A stretch of DNA of 64,000 nt from Thiothrix eikelboomii (GTDB taxonomy: Bacteria; Pseudomonadota; Gammaproteobacteria; Thiotrichales; Thiotrichaceae). Position numbers and translations under genes: made by a program. The notes under the pieces are model-generated. The model did not search any database, was not told the origin of the DNA, and was given only the letters and a program-made list of their open reading frames with translations. Of this stretch, positions 23,401 to 31,790 are shown in pieces (positions within the stretch are counted from its first letter, which is position 1; the number at the start of each line of letters is the position of its first letter). Where the stretch lies: positions 34,433 through 98,432 of the forward strand of contig NZ_FUYB01000017.1 in assembly GCF_900167255.1 (NCBI RefSeq), read 5' to 3'.

Positions 23401-23700
23401 CAAATGACTGAGCTACATGAGCCGATGCGTTTATTAGTCGTGGTAGAGGCTTTAGTCGAAACTGTAACCGCGATTTATCAGCGGCAAGCTTATTTAAAAC
23501 AGTTATTAGATAATGAATGGCTGCAATTGGCTGTAAAAGATCCGCAAGCTGAAGCTTTATATGAATTTATTCCAGGTAAGGGATTGATAAAATGGGATAA
23601 TATTCCCCTACCTTTACCCGTTAGCTCAAGCTCGTTGGATTGGTATTTAGGTAAGCGTGATTATTTACCACCTGCCAAAATTATGAGTGTCGCCGCTTGA
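20449..23700 (+). CDS. dabA: DabA-family inorganic carbon uptake subunit (DUF2309)
   Basis: DabA is the beta-carbonic-anhydrase-like cytoplasmic subunit of the DAB bicarbonate/CO2 accumulation system, working with the membrane subunit DabB. This is a long member (1083 residues). The predicted zinc site is intact: CxD at C551 and D553 (LLFCMDDREES), then H748 (IAHRAQHLNNPH) and C763 (YGCGACSGRFGG). The 15-residue H-to-C spacing equals that of the characterised Halothiobacillus protein (H524, C539). No dabB/NuoL-like gene is adjacent on either side, which is unusual. The G/C-rich DNA upstream shows no clear promoter. Confidence 0.9.
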   Translation: MDIQAQHLYLQKQIDALTTVLPIQAPLPDFVHFNPLMHYEQLPFAQALKQVYQRTGALAYLSQSEYRRFYDQGRITAADLQAVLASEPEFGSDEQILEGWTVRDLSQLMLLHPIKKLSYRQVRWKIEEEQALEKFQSAVAATSQTRLLQAAHVDPANPGSALQALWKATLSLLDIHEDFSHPEAVTYLSASNLSHLWQEIKETAHLDELDMEQQVTHAGHERLHRLIEQVGPMTTLRGLLKALTGEDVLHTLCPLLFRQLGQWLDLELSGLSEKSGGFLAYWKNLALNDHFPGFSELDPWHDYILSLEDNPLTIIRSELMRIGIARENWGAYLRSLALEMPGWSGMVNWRAQHPQYAEQPTAVAMADYLAVRLVLEHLHCRQVTREYWNIEASLPELRGYFNHNLPELLVRFYAWQARLPEHLQMLASGLLSGIGDEISAEQWHQLAHMIMTWKLAAGTTLPVRMDMYQVVWRVFVLSQHLGLAASQLERLTREQIGRISLLMQALDDPNTRGYLWLRAYEHHYRLSVFNALMSPIQLNQPSQPLAQLLFCMDDREESMRRHLEEIEPRFVTLGVAGVFGLPNYWRSFNNPKMLKLAQPVVTAVHEFREVADPSDSPAEIAGYSHKLSRLEKLKLFKSHALRQSAWQTCLSLPVLSGLALSELLGRSLAAGSYQQHKQHLIKNLLKPVNLRVDYTAATATATLKTTQAPQSALQLGLNLEEKIEKIAVFIKAAGFTQRFARLVCLIAHRAQHLNNPHLLAYGCGACSGRFGGPNARAFVGSINDPEVRAGLALKHHIHLPADCWFVAAEHDTTNDDITWFDTDLIPNTHQAEFEHLQAQLVKASRASAHERCRKFATAPLTLSPLQAYRHVHNRAAAPDQARAELGHQGCAVAFIGKRTMSQQRFWDRRSFLISYDYAQDPEGRLLEGQLLGNGVVGVGIVLDYYFSRIQNGYLGSGSKILHNLVGGFAVMEGTASDLRTGLAQQMTELHEPMRLLVVVEALVETVTAIYQRQAYLKQLLDNEWLQLAVKDPQAEALYEFIPGKGLIKWDNIPLPLPVSSSSLDWYLGKRDYLPPAKIMSVAA

Positions 23701-23786
23701 TAACTGAACCAATCCTCTGAAAATGAGTCCATAATCTGTTTAGGGAAGATGCCAAGCTAACCTTATGATGGAGACTCAAGATTAAG

Positions 23787-24185
23787 ATGCAAACGGTGAT
23801 CTATTTATTGGGTTTACTCCTAGCCGTGAGTTTACCCCTCCAAGCGGATACGCATAATCTGTTGCCTGTGCAGGAGGCGGTGGCTGCTGAAGCACCCGTG
23901 GATTCAGATAGCAAAAAACTCATGCAGGAGCTATGTGAAAGTTATGCAAATGATGAAGGTTTACAAGGTAGTGAGCGTGAGGCCAATATTAATACCTGTT
24001 TAATCAGTATGACGACGGATCTATCCGATATAGAAACGACCGCCAGTGCCATCGTTGAACTCAATGAGCCGCCGATAGATGAAGTCGCAACTCATCCAGA
24101 AGCTTTGATCGCCAATGAGCTAGTCGACCAACCCCTCCCCGGTTCAGAAGAACTCATTACGCATACACCGCTCAAGACTGAATAG
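23787..24185 (+). CDS. Small secreted acidic protein, unknown
   Basis: I do not recognise this 132-residue protein. It has a convincing signal peptide (VIYLLGLLLAVSLPLQA, cleavage near residue 21). A short acidic mature part follows, with two cysteines (ELCESYAND and NTCLISM) and a Glu-rich tail. It lies between dabA and another unknown gene on the same strand, with gaps of 86 and 88 bases. The pattern C-x-x-Y-A-x-x-x-x-L...C suggests a small disulfide-bonded helical hairpin, but no function is claimed. Confidence 0.55.
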   Translation: MQTVIYLLGLLLAVSLPLQADTHNLLPVQEAVAAEAPVDSDSKKLMQELCESYANDEGLQGSEREANINTCLISMTTDLSDIETTASAIVELNEPPIDEVATHPEALIANELVDQPLPGSEELITHTPLKTE

Positions 24186-24273
24186 AGCTATTGACCTGCC
24201 CGATAATACATCTTAAGGTGTTTGGATAACTAATAGCAAAGACCTAAGGCTTAAGGTCTATTATCGGGGGCTG

Positions 24274-25149
24274 ATGATGTCTGGGAATCCAATTTTGACT
24301 GTGGGCACAGTTAACCAAAAAACAACCGAAGCGGAGGTCTTTGTCGGTGGGCAGTTTTTGCTGACACAAGGAATCAAAGCTGAGCTGGCTAAATTAGAGC
24401 AAGTCGCACAAAATTTCGAAAATGATCCATTAACTTTAAGCCTACTCAGTGCTTATCTAAAGCGTTGGTATGCAGGGCGCTTAAATGGTTTAGATAGTAT
24501 TCCCGTGTTGCTTGATCAACGTCCGCATGGACGGGCATTACGTCGAGTGCTGGCTGCGTTTCAATTAAAGTTAGCGGGGGCCTCTGACATGACTTTGCTG
24601 TATTTGCTGAGTCTCAGTGATCAAGCCGTGCCACAATTACCGATGAAACTAGTTTTTCGCTCTACCTTTGTGGAGCGTTGGTTGAGCCGTCGTGATGATT
24701 ATATTCGCTTCCTAGCTCCGTTAGGGCGCTTAAACGAAGATCATTGGCATTGGGTGATTGAGAACCTACGCCGTCTGCATTTATTAGCACCACCGATTCC
24801 AAGTCACCATGATTTATTGCTAGTTCCTGAGCCAATTCGTGGTTATTTACGTGAAGAGCTCCGTTTAAAGAATCCAGTCGCCTATAAACAAGGCTGCTTG
24901 GATATGGAAAAACTATTTCGCGAAACGGTGGTACAGCTGTATGCACCTGAACCTGAGATTGAGGAAAAACCTAAACCCATCTTATGGGAAATGAGTGAAT
25001 TAGACACAGCTCAGCAACAAGTACTGGCTTTACGTTGCTCTCTAGCCTCTTTGCGCCAGCATAGTCATGATTTGCACCAACATTTATTAAGTATGCGTAC
25101 TGCAAATTTAGTTCTCTCAACCCAAGAAAATAATCTACAGTCAGCCTAG
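24274..25149 (+). CDS. Hypothetical cytoplasmic protein with C-terminal coiled coil
   Basis: This 291-residue protein matches no family I know. It has no signal peptide or membrane helix. Residues 1-170 are mostly helical with many Leu and Arg (LRRVLAAFQLKLAGASDM). Residues about 220-285 form a heptad-like segment (MSELDTAQQQVLALRCSLASLRQHSHDLHQHLLSM). A G-rich ribosome binding site precedes the ATGATG start, and either ATG could be used. uup begins 33 bases after the stop, so the two may be co-transcribed. A short inverted repeat (GACCTaaggcttAAGGTC) just upstream may end the previous transcript. Confidence 0.55.
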   Translation: MMSGNPILTVGTVNQKTTEAEVFVGGQFLLTQGIKAELAKLEQVAQNFENDPLTLSLLSAYLKRWYAGRLNGLDSIPVLLDQRPHGRALRRVLAAFQLKLAGASDMTLLYLLSLSDQAVPQLPMKLVFRSTFVERWLSRRDDYIRFLAPLGRLNEDHWHWVIENLRRLHLLAPPIPSHHDLLLVPEPIRGYLREELRLKNPVAYKQGCLDMEKLFRETVVQLYAPEPEIEEKPKPILWEMSELDTAQQQVLALRCSLASLRQHSHDLHQHLLSMRTANLVLSTQENNLQSA

Positions 25150-25182
25150 CTAGTTGAAAAGCGAGCTGAGATAATCCGCCGC

Positions 25183-26979
25183 ATGGCATTATTACATCTA
25201 CGCAATATTCACCTCGAAAACGGGGATAATCGTCTGTTCGATGGCATTGATTTGCAAATCGAAGCAGGTGAACGCTTATGTCTAGTTGGGCGCAACGGTA
25301 CAGGTAAATCAACCCTCATGAAGCTATTGTGCCGTGAGGTGCAGGCAGATGATGGGGAAATTATTCACTCGCCAGATTTAAAAATTGCTCGCCTGCAACA
25401 AGATGTCCCGCATGGCAACCGTGAGAGTGTGTTTGAGATTGTTGCCGCAGGTTTTGGTGAGCAAGCGACTGAAGAAGCATGGCAAACCCAGTGGCAGATT
25501 GAAGCTATCTTAAGTCGTTTACAATTAAAGGGTGAGCAAGCCTTTGATGATTTATCCGGGGGCTGGAAGCGGCGCGCTTTATTAGCACGTGCTTTAGTCG
25601 CCAATCCTGATATTTTGCTTTTGGATGAGCCAACCAATCATTTAGATATTCCAGCGATTGAATGGCTGGAAAATTTTCTACTCAGCTATAAAGCAACGCT
25701 GTTATTTGTCAGCCATGATCGTGCTTTTGTACGCAAGCTGGCAACTCGGATTATTGAATTGGATCGAGGGCGCTTAACGAGTTGGACGGGTAACTTTGAT
25801 AAATACCAAGAAAACAAACAAGCGGCTTTAGAGGCTGAGTCACAGCAAGCCGCTTTATTCGATAAGCGCTTAGCGGAGGAAGAGGTTTGGATTCGTCAAG
25901 GAATTAAAGCGCGCCGGACACGTAATGAGGGTCGAGTGCGTCGCTTAGAAGCGATGCGCGAAGAATTTCGCCAGCGCCGTAATCTGCAAGGCAAAGTCCA
26001 AGCACAAATTGGTCAAGCAGAAGCTTCAGGCAAGCTGGTATTAGAGGCGAGCAAGCTTAGTTATGGTTTTGATGGGCAACCGCTGATTAACAACTTTAGC
26101 ACGACGATTCTACGTGGTGACAAAATCGGCATTATTGGTCCGAATGGTGTGGGGAAAACGACCCTGATTAAGCTATTGCTGGGTGAGTTGACGCCGCAAG
26201 CCGGTACAATTAAGCAAGGCACTAATCTACAGATTGTGTATTTCGATCAACATCGTGCTCAATTTGATAATGAAAAAAATCTGCGTGAAAATCTTGCACC
26301 GGGTTCAGATTTCGTTGAAATCAATGGCCAGCGTAAACATGTGATTAGCTATTTACAGGACTTTTTATTTACGCCTTTGCAAATTCAAAAACCAGTTAAA
26401 GTGTTGTCAGGTGGGGAACGTAATCGTTTATTATTAGCACGCTTGTTTGCGCAAGCGTCTAATCTGTTAGTGCTCGATGAGCCGACGAATGATCTCGATG
26501 CAGAAACTTTAGAGTTATTGGAAGAATTATTAATTGATTATGCAGGTAGTTTAATTCTCATCTCGCATGATCGTAGTTTTTTAAATTCGGTCGTGACGCG
26601 CAGTATTGTGTTTGAGAATGCTAGCATTTGTGAGTATGCAGGTGGCTATGATGATTGGTTAATCCAACGTCCTGCACCCGTAACAGACAAGCTCAATGAG
26701 CCAGCCGCTAAGCCAACAACGACTGCCCTTAAAGAAGAAGCGAAACCAAGCACTAAACTCAAAAAGCTCAGTTATAAAGAGCAGCGTGAGCTTGAGCAAT
26801 TGCCCGGCTTGATTGAGCAGTTGGAAACTCAGCTAGCAGAGCTACAACGATGGATGGCAACGCCTGCATTTTATCAGCAAGATGCGGCAACAATTACCGC
26901 TAAGCAACAGGAATTAGAACAATTAACCGCTGAACTTGAGCAGGCTTTTGCTCGTTGGGAAACTTTAGAAAATCCTTAG
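25183..26979 (+). CDS. uup: ABC-F ATPase Uup
   Basis: Uup is a soluble tandem-ATPase ABC-F protein linked to ribosome function and to transposon excision. The 598-residue protein has two nucleotide-binding domains: Walker A GRNGTGKSTL (about 37-46) and GPNGVGKTTL (about 322-331), signatures DLSGGWKRRALLARAL and LSGGERNRLLLARLF, and Walker B LLLDEPTNHLD and LVLDEPTNDLD. The C-terminal coiled-coil domain (about 520-595, KLSYKEQRELEQLPGLIEQL) is the Uup DNA-binding domain and separates it from EttA or YbiT. Confidence 0.95.
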   Translation: MALLHLRNIHLENGDNRLFDGIDLQIEAGERLCLVGRNGTGKSTLMKLLCREVQADDGEIIHSPDLKIARLQQDVPHGNRESVFEIVAAGFGEQATEEAWQTQWQIEAILSRLQLKGEQAFDDLSGGWKRRALLARALVANPDILLLDEPTNHLDIPAIEWLENFLLSYKATLLFVSHDRAFVRKLATRIIELDRGRLTSWTGNFDKYQENKQAALEAESQQAALFDKRLAEEEVWIRQGIKARRTRNEGRVRRLEAMREEFRQRRNLQGKVQAQIGQAEASGKLVLEASKLSYGFDGQPLINNFSTTILRGDKIGIIGPNGVGKTTLIKLLLGELTPQAGTIKQGTNLQIVYFDQHRAQFDNEKNLRENLAPGSDFVEINGQRKHVISYLQDFLFTPLQIQKPVKVLSGGERNRLLLARLFAQASNLLVLDEPTNDLDAETLELLEELLIDYAGSLILISHDRSFLNSVVTRSIVFENASICEYAGGYDDWLIQRPAPVTDKLNEPAAKPTTTALKEEAKPSTKLKKLSYKEQRELEQLPGLIEQLETQLAELQRWMATPAFYQQDAATITAKQQELEQLTAELEQAFARWETLENP

Positions 26980-27149
26980 AAAACCAGTCGCCTAATGAAG
27001 TCCTCACGGAATTCTAATGAAACTGCTGTTAACCGCCCGTCGATTGCTTGATTGGCTGATTGTGTTTCTATCCGTAATTGATTGTTCTTAGTAAGGGCTT
27101 TTGTTAACTTATCCATAGCCCTACTCATTTATAAAAATAATCAACAGGC

Positions 27150-28502
27150 ATGAATAAGCTCAAACCCTTATGGTGGTTGTTTGCCAGTGTTGTTTGGTTA
27201 GTGTTGATGGCGACACAGACTCAAGCCGCTCAAGTTGTCCAACCAACGCTTACCCTCGTATTCGCTGATCCGCAAGTTATTGTTCCGGTTAATTTAAGGT
27301 ATACAGTGACGACACCTGATACTGAAAATTCAACAGGTTTGGGTCTAAGGGTGCATTATAATTCCAATACTTTGGAGCGAGTCAGCCAAACCGCTTATAG
27401 CCATCAACTCCAACCCATCGGTGCGATAAGTCCTGATACCCAGAATTTAGATGGTGATCTGGCCACGGATCACTATTGGGTGCTCGCTTGGGTCGATAGG
27501 GATGCGAATTGGCCCGGCGTTGGTCAACTTCCCTTGAATCTATTCAGTAGCCAATTTCGTACCAAAGCTGGTTTTACAGGGGCGACGGCGATTCGTTTTT
27601 CGGCTTCAGCCACCGCACAAGCGACTCAGTTCCAAACCAGCCCTTTAATAATTTGTGCTAAGCCCCTCGTGAGTATTACGGCAACCGATGCATTGGCGAA
27701 TGAAAAAGCGGCCAATACAGCAAGCTTCCAAGTTAGCCTTGCCACGCCGCTACCAACGGCCTGTGGTGCTTTAAATATTAATTATCAGGTCAGTGGTACG
27801 GCGATAGCGGGGAGTGATTATGTGGCTTTAAGCGGTACGGTGATTATTCCAGCCGGTAGTCAACAAGCGGATATTGTCCTTACTCCTTTAGTAGATACTC
27901 AAATAGAAGCCGATGAGACTGTGAGCTTGAGTTTGCAAACCAATGACCATTATCAGTTAGCTAGCCAGAGTCAAGCGAATGTGACATTACAAGATGCCAG
28001 TGTTGATGCTTTACCGACGGTGTTGCTGACGAGTGCTAAATTACAAGTGTTAGAAGGAAGTGATCCTTCGGTCAAGCTAACCGTAGCGCGCCAAGCTAAG
28101 GATCTGTCCCTCGGACTGACTGTGGCGCTACAGACAGCAGGTTCAGCAAGTGTCGGTCAGGATTATCAGGCTTTGCCGAGTTCACTCATCATCCCTGCAG
28201 GTCAAGCACATAGCAGTTTGGTGGTGAATTTATTCAATGATAGCCTGCAAGAGCAAGATGAAACTTTAAAAATCAATTTATCTGCACAGACGGCCTATCA
28301 CCTATCTGAGCTTAATACAGTTGAGCTGCTGCTCTTGGATGATGAATCGCGTCTCAATACCAGTTTACCGCTTAATCAGGCTCAAACACCTTCTATACCG
28401 ACTTTAAGTGAATCCATGTTACTGCTCTTAATAGTCGGTTTTGCCCTCTTAGCCTGCGCTCACCTGCGCTTAGGTCAAGGGCAGCTTGGAGCTAAATCAT
28501 GA
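27150..28502 (+). CDS. IPTL-CTERM surface protein with cohesin-like and Calx-beta domains
   Basis: The 450-residue protein has a signal peptide (about 1-26, ending TQAAQ). An N-terminal beta domain (about 30-170) resembles a cohesin (PVNLRYTV...GLGLRVHYNSNTLERVS). Two Calx-beta modules follow (about 175-285 and 288-395), with the telltale AIAGSDYVALSGTVIIPAG and ASVGQDYQALPSSLIIPAG lines. The C-terminus has IPTLSES (from residue 416), a hydrophobic helix and a basic-poor tail, matching the IPTL-CTERM sorting signal processed by exosortase-type enzymes. It overlaps the next protease gene by 4 bases (ATGA). A surface or extracellular matrix role is inferred; the cohesin assignment is tentative. 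Confidence 0.75.
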   Translation: MNKLKPLWWLFASVVWLVLMATQTQAAQVVQPTLTLVFADPQVIVPVNLRYTVTTPDTENSTGLGLRVHYNSNTLERVSQTAYSHQLQPIGAISPDTQNLDGDLATDHYWVLAWVDRDANWPGVGQLPLNLFSSQFRTKAGFTGATAIRFSASATAQATQFQTSPLIICAKPLVSITATDALANEKAANTASFQVSLATPLPTACGALNINYQVSGTAIAGSDYVALSGTVIIPAGSQQADIVLTPLVDTQIEADETVSLSLQTNDHYQLASQSQANVTLQDASVDALPTVLLTSAKLQVLEGSDPSVKLTVARQAKDLSLGLTVALQTAGSASVGQDYQALPSSLIIPAGQAHSSLVVNLFNDSLQEQDETLKINLSAQTAYHLSELNTVELLLLDDESRLNTSLPLNQAQTPSIPTLSESMLLLLIVGFALLACAHLRLGQGQLGAKS

Positions 28503-30268
28503 TCACACTGAGCTTGCGCATTTTCTGTCTTGGGCTATTAAGCCTGAGTAGTTTATTGCCGATTAGCCAAGCGGCTGAGCGAGTAGAGTCAGAGCTTTAT
28601 CAACCTGCGCCCTTCAAGGCCGAATTAGGCCAGACTCAGCTGAAATTATCGGCTCTAAACCCTGCAAACCGTCGGTTAAACAGTCTATTATTCCCTATAC
28701 CTTCCCTGCAGCTGGGTGTGCCGAGCACCACAGAGCTGGCAGCCTTGCAACAACACAAGACTCAGCATCGAGCTTTAAAAATAGGAATTGAGCGACAGAT
28801 ACCAGCCTTACCTGAACTTCAGGATTGGGTCTGGATGCCGGTGTTAGATGGGCAAGCCGCCCAATTTATGCTTAGTTCGGAAGCTGCGGCTAATTTACGT
28901 GCTCTGCTGCAATTAGACCAGCCCTTGCCTAAGGGCGTTGAGTTACGGGTCTTTTCTCTTGAAGCCAGCGCGGAAGTGTTTGGTGCTTATCAACAAGCCG
29001 ATTTCACTCAGCTGGATACTACTCAGCCGTTTCAATTATGGACGCCGACTGTCAGTGGTAGTGCTTTGGGTCTGGAAGTCTTTATTCCCACGGGCATCGA
29101 CCCTGCACAAATCAAGTTAACTATTCCGCAAATTTCGCATATTGATTATGATCTAAAGACGGAAAAATTTAAGTTAAGTGATTCATTTTTAAAATTTTCT
29201 AGTTGTGACCTCAGTATGGCGTGTGCTCCAGCCGCTTGGCAGACCACGGCTAAAGCGGTGGCTCGTTATATTTTCACTGATGCCACCGGTAGCAGTTATT
29301 TATGTACCGGTACACTATTAGCCGATAAAGATACGAGTACGCAAATTCCTTATTTATCGACCGCTGCGCATTGTATTAATGAGGCAAGTGCAGCGGCTAG
29401 CATGGATTTTTATTGGTTGTATCAAGAGACGAGTTGCGGTTCAGGCTATTCAACTTGGGTGCGAACAACTGGGGGAGCAGATTTGCTAGCGACCCGGAGT
29501 GAGTTAGATAGTAGCTTAGTCCGTATCCGTACACCCCCACCGGTGGGCGTGGTTTTATCGGGTTGGGCTTTGGAGGCTTTACCTGCTAGTGCCGCCGTCG
29601 TCGGTATTCATCATGGCTCTGGTTATCCGCAGCAGTTTAGCCAAGGCAAGTTTGTGAGTTATGCCAGTATTTTATCGACACCTACAGGTTATATGGTCAC
29701 CAAAGACCCCCTCGGCAATTTTACGCAAGTGACTTGGACTGAAGGCATCACCGCTCAAGGTAGCAGTGGTTCAGGTCTATGGTTTAGCCTAAATGATCAA
29801 GCCTATTTTAAAGGGAGTCTAGTCGGTGGTTCTTCTAGCTGTGCTGAACCAAATGCACCTGATGAATATACCCGCCTAGAGCGTTTTCATCCGTATGTAG
29901 CAACTTGGCTGGAATCGAAGGGTGAGCCTCTAGCAAGTTTATTGAATACCAACCAACCCTTAAATGCTTTAGTGGATGGCATTATTATCGCCCGCTATTT
30001 AGCGGGGCAGCGTGGTGATCAGCTCACCCGCCAAGTAGCTACTACCCCGGTAAATTGGGCAGAGTTAGAAGCTAAGCTCGATTTACTCAAGCCAATCCTC
30101 GACATTGATGGTGATCATCGGTTAGAGGCTGATAAAGATGGTTTGCTGATTATCCGTTATTTATTAGGATTAAAAGATGCCGCTTTAATCGCACAGCTTG
30201 ATTTTACAGATTCACAAAGAAAAACAATAACAGAGATCAATCAATATATTGAAACTCTATTGTTTTGA
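28499..30268 (+). CDS. Secreted trypsin-like serine protease with C-terminal dockerin-like repeats
   Basis: The 589-residue protein has a signal peptide (about 1-26, ending ISQAA) and an N-terminal region of unknown fold (about 27-230). A trypsin-like domain shows H291 in LSTAAHC, D337 in SELDSSLVRI and S423 in AQGSSGSG. The nucleophile motif is GSSGS instead of GDSGS. Cysteine pairs suggest disulfides. The C-terminal part carries two calcium-loop-like half repeats, DGIIIARYLAGQRG (493-506) and DIDGDHRLEADKDGLLIIRY (535-554), which resemble a dockerin; the second is the better match. Translation is coupled to the upstream cohesin-like gene by an ATGA overlap, so the two products probably work together on the cell surface. 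Confidence 0.85.
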   Translation: MITLSLRIFCLGLLSLSSLLPISQAAERVESELYQPAPFKAELGQTQLKLSALNPANRRLNSLLFPIPSLQLGVPSTTELAALQQHKTQHRALKIGIERQIPALPELQDWVWMPVLDGQAAQFMLSSEAAANLRALLQLDQPLPKGVELRVFSLEASAEVFGAYQQADFTQLDTTQPFQLWTPTVSGSALGLEVFIPTGIDPAQIKLTIPQISHIDYDLKTEKFKLSDSFLKFSSCDLSMACAPAAWQTTAKAVARYIFTDATGSSYLCTGTLLADKDTSTQIPYLSTAAHCINEASAAASMDFYWLYQETSCGSGYSTWVRTTGGADLLATRSELDSSLVRIRTPPPVGVVLSGWALEALPASAAVVGIHHGSGYPQQFSQGKFVSYASILSTPTGYMVTKDPLGNFTQVTWTEGITAQGSSGSGLWFSLNDQAYFKGSLVGGSSSCAEPNAPDEYTRLERFHPYVATWLESKGEPLASLLNTNQPLNALVDGIIIARYLAGQRGDQLTRQVATTPVNWAELEAKLDLLKPILDIDGDHRLEADKDGLLIIRYLLGLKDAALIAQLDFTDSQRKTITEINQYIETLLF

Positions 30269-30311
30269 TAAAATGCGGATAAAAAGAGTAGTTTCTCATT
30301 TTTTAAAATAC

Positions 30312-30341
30312 GGCTCGGAATCAAAGACATGTTTCCGAGCC
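30312..30341 (+). terminator. Hairpin after the protease gene
   Basis: A perfect 9-base inverted repeat (GGCTCGGAA at 30312-30320, TTCCGAGCC at 30333-30341) with a 12-base loop lies 44 bases after the protease stop. It has no strong T tract, so it may be a weak terminator or an mRNA-stabilising hairpin. The remaining gap to 30580 (about 240 bases, A/T-rich) contains no gene I can support. Confidence 0.5.
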
Positions 30342-30580
30342 AGAATGTGCTACAGGTTTAGTGCACCGTAGCTAGCTTCCTCACTAGCGGTTGAGGAATG
30401 AAAAACTGATTGAGTTAGGCAGATAGATAGCTTTGATTCTAGTCAAAAAATTGTAGAAGTCAAATTTAACTGCGAGTTAAAGCCTTGATTTCAAATATAT
30501 TAGTGTATGATTAAATTCTAAAATATGCGAGCTAGTACAATTCAATTATACTAGCCGATTACTTTCTTGCAGTGACACTC

Positions 30581-31726
30581 ATGACCGATTTTGAATATAT
30601 TGATAAGCCAGAGCAATTAAATAGCTTTTTGGAGAAAGCTCAGTATTCTGATTGGATTGCTTTAGACACTGAATTTATTCGAGAAAAAACCTATTATCCT
30701 CGTTTGTGCTTAATACAATTAGCGACGGTGGATGATTTAGTCTGCATTGATCCTTTAAGTATTCAAGATTTATCAGGGTTTTTTGCTTGGTTGCAGCAGC
30801 CGCAAATGCTCAAAGTATTCCATGCTGCTTGGCAGGATCTGGAAATTTTTTATCATTTGAGTGGGCAAGTACCTAAACCGCTGTTTGATACCCAAATTGC
30901 GGCGGCCGTTTTGGGTTTGGGTGATCAACTCGGGTATGCGCGTTTAGTTGAGGAATTACTCGGTATACAGCTGGATAAATCGCAATCTCGCACGGATTGG
31001 GCGCGGCGGCCACTTAGCCATCAGCAGTTGGATTATGCGATTGATGATGTGCGCTATTTGCGACAAATTTACCCTCTCCTCAAACAACGCTTGCAGGAAA
31101 CTGGGCGTTTAAATTGGCTGAATAAACCCTTTGAACGCTTAACTGAAACCAGTGAATATACGCCTGATCCTTGGACGAGTTGGGAGCGGGTGAAGGGTGT
31201 CCAGTTATTAAAGTCTAAGCAGTTGGCGGTGCTGCGTGAATTAGCCGCGTGGCGCGAGACCTTGGCTATTCAAAAAGATTTACCCCGTCGTTGGTTACTA
31301 ACAGATGAAGTATTAGTCGATATGGCGCGTATGAAAAATCGCGAACTTACTGATTTCTCAGCGATTCGGGGTTTGAGTGCTGAGCAAATTGCTCGCTATG
31401 GTCAACTGTGGTTAGGCTTGATTCGCCAAGCCCAAGCTTTGCCGGCGGAAGCTTGGCCTGACTTACCTCGGCGGCGGAAATTAGATGCTGAACTGTCCTT
31501 AGTCGCTGATTTATTGATGGTAGTCGTTAATCAGCAAGCCTTAGCACACAATATTTCGGCGGCGATGCTCGCCAGTCGAGCACAAATCGAAAAAATGTTG
31601 ACCGAAGGCCGTACTCAACTTTCGGATGATTGGCGAGGCAGCTTGGTAAATGAGTTATTTGCACGTATTTTAAGTGGTAAAGCCAGTATCCGTATCCAAG
31701 ACCAAGCTTTAAGCATTGAAGACTGA
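30581..31726 (+). CDS. rnd: Ribonuclease D
   Basis: RNase D is a 3'-5' exoribonuclease that trims tRNA precursors. The DEDD exonuclease motifs are visible: ALDTEFIREKTYYPRLCLIQ (Exo I), HAAWQDLEIF (Exo II) and YAIDDVRYLRQIY (Exo III). An HRDC domain follows (about 205-285, ELAAWRETLAIQKDLPRRWLL). I used the ATG at 30581, giving 381 residues that align with the E. coli start; an in-frame GTG 9 bases earlier is possible. Neither start has a strong ribosome binding site. Confidence 0.95.
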   Translation: MTDFEYIDKPEQLNSFLEKAQYSDWIALDTEFIREKTYYPRLCLIQLATVDDLVCIDPLSIQDLSGFFAWLQQPQMLKVFHAAWQDLEIFYHLSGQVPKPLFDTQIAAAVLGLGDQLGYARLVEELLGIQLDKSQSRTDWARRPLSHQQLDYAIDDVRYLRQIYPLLKQRLQETGRLNWLNKPFERLTETSEYTPDPWTSWERVKGVQLLKSKQLAVLRELAAWRETLAIQKDLPRRWLLTDEVLVDMARMKNRELTDFSAIRGLSAEQIARYGQLWLGLIRQAQALPAEAWPDLPRRRKLDAELSLVADLLMVVVNQQALAHNISAAMLASRAQIEKMLTEGRTQLSDDWRGSLVNELFARILSGKASIRIQDQALSIED

Positions 31727-31790
31727 TCTAATCTGAGTAGAAGCTATGTTAAACTCTAGCTTTAGTCGTTTGAATGGATAGGCTATTGAT

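Noticed and set aside
27017..27091. 24-codon ORF with a hydrophobic peptide upstream of the IPTL-CTERM gene
   Set aside because: It has only a weak ribosome binding site and no recognisable similarity. Short hydrophobic frames arise easily by chance.
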